Shown here: in pieces, positions 34,389 to 38,767 of the stretch
How the letters are laid out: every line of letters begins with the position of its first letter
Position numbering within the stretch: the stretch's first letter is position 1
Assembly (NCBI GenBank): GCA_015493615.1
Contig: WGCV01000030.1
Coordinates: 1 to 38,767 of the forward strand
DNA length: 38,767 bases
Direction: 5' to 3'
DNA from: Melioribacteraceae bacterium
Lineage (GTDB): Bacteria; Bacteroidota; Ignavibacteria; Ignavibacteriales; Melioribacteraceae
The notes under the pieces: model-generated
The model's database searches: none
Told to the model about the DNA's origin: nothing
What the model saw: the letters and a program-made list of their open reading frames with translations, nothing else
Made by a program: the position numbers and the translations under genes

Positions 34389-34742
34389 ATGACCGGAGCG
34401 GTAATAATAGTTCTTATATTGCTTTCCTTTTTCGGATGGCAGTATGTTTTCAGCATCTACGAAGTAAAAGTTGCCGCGGTGCCCGGGAAGGTAAGCGTGG
34501 GAGATAAAGTCTCCGTTCGGCTGATTCCATTAAATTCCTTCGGCAAAAAAGCCCCTTTCAGGAAAGTCCCGGAAGAAGTTAAGGTTGTTAAAGGCGCTGA
34601 AAACATTGAGGTTCTGCCGGAGGTAACTTCCGGAAATTTCAGTTTTAGAGCTGTGCGCCAAGGAGAAGTTGAACTTCATGTTTCCTCCGATGTTTCTCTC
34701 GAAACAAATTTGATTAAAATAAATGTCTCCTGCAAAAAGTAA
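34389..34742 (+). CDS. Small membrane-anchored protein of unknown function
   Basis: About 117 residues from the ATG at 34389; an in-frame TTG at 34368 would add seven (LKLKRKI-like, basic) residues. A single N-terminal hydrophobic helix (GAVIIVLILLSFFGWQYVF) is followed by a beta-rich extracytoplasmic part (GKVSVGDKVSVRLIPLNSFG, NFSFRAVRQGEVELHVSSDV) that looks like a small Ig-like sandwich. No lipobox or known family recognised. It follows cysS by a few bases and is probably the last gene of that transcript. Confidence 0.65.
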   Translation: MTGAVIIVLILLSFFGWQYVFSIYEVKVAAVPGKVSVGDKVSVRLIPLNSFGKKAPFRKVPEEVKVVKGAENIEVLPEVTSGNFSFRAVRQGEVELHVSSDVSLETNLIKINVSCKK

Positions 34743-34831
34743 CCGGTAAAAAATGATTCGGCACGGCAATTAGGTTATTGAGGACTGAATAGGATTTATT
34801 ATCTTTTATTTCTATAAATTTTAGATTATGA

Positions 34832-36559
34832 ATGAATTTCGATAAAAAACTAATACAATTTATTTCTTGGTGTAAGAAACATTTCATCCTCGGGATTTTA
34901 TCCGGAGTGCTGGTTGTAGTTTTTACGATTTTTCAAAGCCGGCTGATTGCCGAGATTATTGATTCGGCTTTCCTGAAGAGCGGTACACTGAAAACTGTTG
35001 AATCATTGATTTTGTTCTTTTTTGCGGCGGCGATATTTAAAAGCATTTCAATCGCCTCGCAGAAATATTTCAGCGCCAAGGCGACCGAAAAAATTAAAAG
35101 CAATGTACGAAGCAAAATAATCTCCAAAATTTTCAAACTTGGTCCGGCTTATGCGGGCGACACGCTGAGCGGCGAATTAAATAACACGATAACCGAAGGC
35201 GTTGATAAACTCGACGCATATTTCCGTTCCTATTTGCCGCAAGTCTTTTTATCCGTGCTGGTTCCCGTGATTATCCTCTTTTTTGTTTTTCCCCGGGATT
35301 GGATTTCCGGAGTTGTCTTTTTAATCACCGCTCCCGTAATTCCATTCTTCATGATTCTTATAGGAGAGAAAGCGTCGTCGCTAAGCAAGCGGCAGTGGAA
35401 AACGCTTACATTTTTAAGCTCCCATTTTTTTGATGTGATTCAGGGATTAACGACTCTTAAGCTGTTCGGGCAGAGCAAAAACCAGATTAAGAAAATTTCC
35501 GAAATAAGCGACGAGTTCAGAAAAACAACTCTCGGCGTTTTGAAAGTTGCGTTCCTTTCGGCTTTGGTTCTCGAACTCCTTTCCACAATCAGCATAGCGA
35601 TTATATCGGTTGAAATAGGGCTTCGTCTTCTTTACGGCAAAATTGAATTTGTCGATGCGTTTTTTGTTTTGCTTCTCGCTCCGGAGTTTTATTTACCGCT
35701 GCGGATTCTCGGCTCAAGTTTTCATGCGGGAATAGACGGCGTAACTGCGTCCAAAAGCATCTTCTCGGTTTTAGATAAAGAAGAAAGCGCGGAAGTTCAA
35801 AAAGAGGAAAATGCAGATGTGTCGGATGGCGTGTTAATCAACTACAAAAATGTTTCATTCGGTTACGACAAGAACGGCAAAGCGTTAAGCGAAATAAGTT
35901 TAACGATTTCGAAAAATGAAAAAATTGCAATTGTCGGAAAAAGCGGCGCGGGAAAAACCACATTGGTTAATTTGCTGATGAAGTTTATTGAGCCGTCCGA
36001 AGGAGAAATTCTTGTAAATAACATTAATCTTAAATTAATCCGCAGAGAATTATGGATGAAAAACATTGCGCTCCTTTCTCAATCGCCCTATCTCTTCAGC
36101 GCGTCAATAAAGGAGAATATCAGACTCGGAAATAAAAACGCCACAGACCGAGAAATCATTTCCGCGGCTGAATTCGCGGGAATTCATGATTTTATAATTT
36201 CACTTCCGAATGGATATGAAACGAAGGTGACCGAGGAAGGCGCTTCCCTGAGCGGCGGAGAAGCGCAGCGCATTGCTCTTGCCCGCGCTATACTTAAGGA
36301 TGCTCCGATATTAATTTTAGATGAACCGACCGCAAACCTTGATCCGGAAGTTGAGGAAGAGATTGAAGAAAGAATTAACATGTTTTCGCAAAATAAAACT
36401 GTAATAATTATCGCGCACAGATTAAACACCGTTAGAAGAGCCGATAAGATTATTGTACTTGAAAAAGGAAGAATCGCCGAAGTCGGAAGTCATGAAGAGT
36501 TGCTGAAATCAAACGGCTTATACGCCAAATATCTTTCCCTTTACAGAGGCGAAGCATGA
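34832..36559 (+). CDS. cydD: Thiol-exporting ABC transporter, CydD-type subunit
   Basis: 575-residue half-transporter: six transmembrane helices in about 1-320, then an ATPase domain. CydD-like transmembrane motifs include SGELNNTITEGVDKLDAYF and KRQWKTLTFLSSHFFDVIQGL. Walker A GKSGAGKTT, Q-loop LLSQSPYL, signature LSGGEAQRIALARA, Walker B ILILDEPTANLD and switch His in IIAHRL are intact. With CydC it exports cysteine and glutathione to the periplasm, needed for cytochrome bd assembly; no cydAB is in the window. A five-codon out-of-frame ORF (34828-34845) overlaps the start. The stop overlaps the cydC start by 4 bp (ATGA). Confidence 0.92.
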   Translation: MNFDKKLIQFISWCKKHFILGILSGVLVVVFTIFQSRLIAEIIDSAFLKSGTLKTVESLILFFFAAAIFKSISIASQKYFSAKATEKIKSNVRSKIISKIFKLGPAYAGDTLSGELNNTITEGVDKLDAYFRSYLPQVFLSVLVPVIILFFVFPRDWISGVVFLITAPVIPFFMILIGEKASSLSKRQWKTLTFLSSHFFDVIQGLTTLKLFGQSKNQIKKISEISDEFRKTTLGVLKVAFLSALVLELLSTISIAIISVEIGLRLLYGKIEFVDAFFVLLLAPEFYLPLRILGSSFHAGIDGVTASKSIFSVLDKEESAEVQKEENADVSDGVLINYKNVSFGYDKNGKALSEISLTISKNEKIAIVGKSGAGKTTLVNLLMKFIEPSEGEILVNNINLKLIRRELWMKNIALLSQSPYLFSASIKENIRLGNKNATDREIISAAEFAGIHDFIISLPNGYETKVTEEGASLSGGEAQRIALARAILKDAPILILDEPTANLDPEVEEEIEERINMFSQNKTVIIIAHRLNTVRRADKIIVLEKGRIAEVGSHEELLKSNGLYAKYLSLYRGEA

Positions 36560-38292
36560 AAAACTTTTGGCGTTTATTAAAACTGTCGTACGAATACCGC
36601 TGGTGGATGGCGCTTGCGGCGTTTACCGGTTTTTTAACAATCGGAAGCAGCATCGGACTTTTGATGACGAGCGCGTATATCATAACAAAAGCGGCGCTTC
36701 ATCCGAGCGTTGGAGAACTTCAGGTCGCCATTGTAGGCGTAAGGTTCTTCGGGATAGCGCGCGGAATTTTTCGTTACGCCGAAAGATTGATTTCACACAA
36801 TCTTACTTTCAGACTCCTCGCAAAATTCAGAGTTTGGTTTTACAAGTCGATTGAGCCGCTTGCGCCGGCGGGGTTAAGCAACTTCAGAAGCGGAGACCTC
36901 CTTGCCAGAATGGTTTCCGACGTTGAGAGTTTGGAGCATGTTTACATTCGCGTAATCTTTCCGCCGTTTGTAGCGATTCTAATTACCGCGCTTATGTGGA
37001 CTTTGTTCGGAATCTTCAATATTGTTTTCAGCATCATAATTACCGCAGCGCTTGCAGTTGCCGGAGTGGCGGTGCCGGTTTTTACCGCAAAGATGAATAA
37101 GATAATCGGGGAAAGGTTTATTGAAGTTCGCTCCAAACTCAAAACGCTTTCGGTTGATTTAGCTCACGGTTTAACAGAACTGATAGTTTACGGAAAGGAA
37201 AAGGAATTTTCAAATGAGATAATCAGCTTAAATAAAGAGTATAATAAGCTGCAATTCCGAATGTCCTTTATTGACGGGCTTAACGAAGGATTGATATTAT
37301 TTGTTTTGAATCTGACTATAATCGGAATAATGCTTGTCGGAATTCCGCAAATTAATGTCGGTTCTTTGTCGGGCATTGATCTCGCAGTTATGATTGTAGG
37401 CGCGATGGCTTCCTTTGAAGCGGTTCTTCCTATTCCGACAATGGCTCAGCATTTTGAATCGAGCATGCGGGCGGCAAACAGAATTTTTGAGATTACGGAT
37501 AAGACGCCGAATGTGTTAAATTCAGAAAATCCGGTTGAGAATGTTAAATCATACGATTTAGAGTTTAAGGATGTTTCATTCTCATATTCGGGAGGGACTG
37601 ATTTTGTTGTCCGCGATGTGTCGTTTTCTCTGCCTGAAAAGAAGAGAATTGCGATTGTCGGAGCCAGCGGTTCGGGGAAATCAACACTGCTGAATCTGAC
37701 CGCGAGATTCTATGATGTCTCGAAAGGCGCGATTCTATTGGGGAAAACCGATATCAGGCAGATTGAGATTGAAACGCTAAGGAGACAGTTCTCGCATGTT
37801 TCGCAATCAACTCACATATTTGCCGGTACGGTTGAAGATAATCTCCGAGTGGGGAAACCGGATGCGACAACCGAAGAAATGACAGCTGCATTGATTAAGG
37901 CAAATGTTTACGATACTTTTTTTGAAAAACAGAACGGATTAAAAACTTGGCTCGGCGAGGGAGGTTCAAAAATTAGCGGAGGCGAAAGGCAGCGACTGGC
38001 AATAGCGCGAGCGATTTTAAAAGACGCTCCCATATTGGTTTTTGACGAGCCGACGGCTAACCTCGATTCGGAAAACGAACAAAAGATTATAAAAACCATT
38101 CTTAATATTTCGGAAGAAAAGAGCCTGATCTTTATTACTCATCGTCTCGTTTCCCTTTCTGAGTTTGACGAAATACTCGTTATGAAAAAAGGAAAAATAG
38201 TTGAGCGAGGGACCGAAAAAGAACTGATTGCAAAAGGCGGTTTTTATAAGAAAATGTTGGATGCGCAACAGCAGGTGATTTTTCAATTATAA
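36556..38292 (+). CDS. cydC: Thiol-exporting ABC transporter, CydC-type subunit
   Basis: 578 residues, partner of cydD with overlapping genes. The CydC-type transmembrane pattern GVRFFGIARGIFRYAERLISHN (about 56-77) is diagnostic. ATPase motifs GASGSGKST, HVSQSTHIFAG, ISGGERQRLAIARA and ILVFDEPTANLD plus ITHRL are intact, so both sites of the heterodimer may be catalytic. The export role follows from family knowledge. A tandem repeat array begins about 15 bp after the stop. Confidence 0.92.
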   Translation: MKNFWRLLKLSYEYRWWMALAAFTGFLTIGSSIGLLMTSAYIITKAALHPSVGELQVAIVGVRFFGIARGIFRYAERLISHNLTFRLLAKFRVWFYKSIEPLAPAGLSNFRSGDLLARMVSDVESLEHVYIRVIFPPFVAILITALMWTLFGIFNIVFSIIITAALAVAGVAVPVFTAKMNKIIGERFIEVRSKLKTLSVDLAHGLTELIVYGKEKEFSNEIISLNKEYNKLQFRMSFIDGLNEGLILFVLNLTIIGIMLVGIPQINVGSLSGIDLAVMIVGAMASFEAVLPIPTMAQHFESSMRAANRIFEITDKTPNVLNSENPVENVKSYDLEFKDVSFSYSGGTDFVVRDVSFSLPEKKRIAIVGASGSGKSTLLNLTARFYDVSKGAILLGKTDIRQIEIETLRRQFSHVSQSTHIFAGTVEDNLRVGKPDATTEEMTAALIKANVYDTFFEKQNGLKTWLGEGGSKISGGERQRLAIARAILKDAPILVFDEPTANLDSENEQKIIKTILNISEEKSLIFITHRLVSLSEFDEILVMKKGKIVERGTEKELIAKGGFYKKMLDAQQQVIFQL

Positions 38293-38304
38293 ATTTCAAA
38301 TTAT

Positions 38305-38767
38305 AAATTACAAATTTTGGGAAACCTTCAAGGTTTTTAATATTCAATAAATATCGAAAATTCGTTTACTGTTTTAATAATAACGGATTTCTGAATAAAT
38401 CAGTTTAACCTTGAAGGTTGTTCAATTAGAAACGATACGGGAAATATGTGGGAACAAATATCTTAATAAGGTTTTTATGCAAAGTTCCCTAAAAATTACA
38501 AATTTTGGAAAACCTTCAAGGTTATTAATATTCAATAAATATTGAAAATTCGTTTACTGTTTTAATAATAACGGATTTCTGAATAAATCGGTAAAACCTT
38601 GAAGGTTGTTCAATTAGAAACGATACGGGAAATATGTGGGAGCAAATATCTTAATAAGGTTTTTATGCAAAGTTCCCTAAAAATTAAAAATTACAAATTT
38701 TGGGAAACCTTCAAGGTTTTTAATATTCATCAAATATTGAAAATTCTTTTACTCTTTTAATAATAGC
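38305..38767. repeat. Tandem repeat of about 188 bp, at least 2.4 copies, running off the window
   Basis: The marker CAAATTTTGG recurs at 38311, 38499 and 38694 (periods 188 and 195, the longer unit carrying a 7-bp insertion). Each complete unit holds AACCTTCAAGGTT-like and AACCTTGAAGGTT palindromes about 95 bp apart, and GTTTTTATGCAAAG near its end. No frame is conserved, so it is non-coding. This array is the only content of 38293-38767. Confidence 0.9.

Noticed and set aside
38305-38767. CRISPR or coding repeat protein in the 188-bp array
   Set aside because: The whole unit is conserved rather than a short repeat with unique spacers, and all frames are broken by stops.

Overview
The window looks like a chromosomal segment of an AT-rich member of the Bacteroidota/Chlorobi (FCB) group, most likely an Ignavibacteria-type bacterium. 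The main evidence is a secreted subtilisin ending in a type IX secretion sorting domain with the YPNPFNP signature, TPR-plus-barrel outer-membrane architecture, and intergenic space packed with short palindromic repeats. The lineage is an inference from family knowledge; no rRNA or other marker gene is present.

Layout. 1-949 has no gene and is a mosaic of palindromic repeats, a 137-bp duplication and a MITE-like unit. 950-10421 holds envelope and signalling genes: a four-PAS histidine kinase (-), a TPR/beta-barrel protein, a small unknown and a T9SS-exported S8 protease. 10462-14342 (-) holds a U32 tRNA-hydroxylation/peptidase-family protein, then metK-ahcY, the SAM cycle, behind a leader containing a terminator-like hairpin. 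14572-17341 (+) is a coupled pair: an amino-acid permease fused to EIIA-like and RCK_C-like domains, overlapping a flavoprotein that carries the Glu/Tyr/Lys lid triad of iodotyrosine deiodinase. 17334-18533 (-) is a DUF4143-type ATPase with a 40-bp-period palindrome array upstream.

18732-26215 (-) is the most distinctive region. It is a one-direction cluster of a YgeW-like carbamoyltransferase, YgeY hydrolase, SsnA aminohydrolase, a HyuA/allantoinase-like cyclic amidohydrolase and a fold-type II PLP enzyme. These resemble the enterobacterial/clostridial yge-hyuA-ssnA locus tied to anaerobic purine/ureido breakdown, but a TrpB-like PLP enzyme sits where diaminopropionate ammonia-lyase (YgeX) would be expected. 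Two gaps in the cluster are occupied by GxxExxY genes, each bracketed by its own pair of imperfect inverted repeats, like two small mobile cassettes.

26518-30369 has two toxin-antitoxin modules (Phd/RelE-ParE and Phd/VapC), each with a perfect palindrome upstream. They flank nfo (endonuclease IV) and prmA, and mirrored repeats lie in the same gaps. 30402-34742 (+) has a four-helix membrane protein, typA/bipA, cysS and a small membrane-anchored unknown. 34832-38292 (+) is cydDC, the heterodimeric thiol-exporting ABC transporter of cytochrome bd assembly. 38293 to the end is a roughly 188-bp tandem repeat running off the window.

Functionally, the SAM-cycle, translation (typA, cysS, prmA) and repair (nfo) genes are housekeeping. 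The permease/deiodinase pair and the yge-like cluster are the accessory catabolic content most worth testing.
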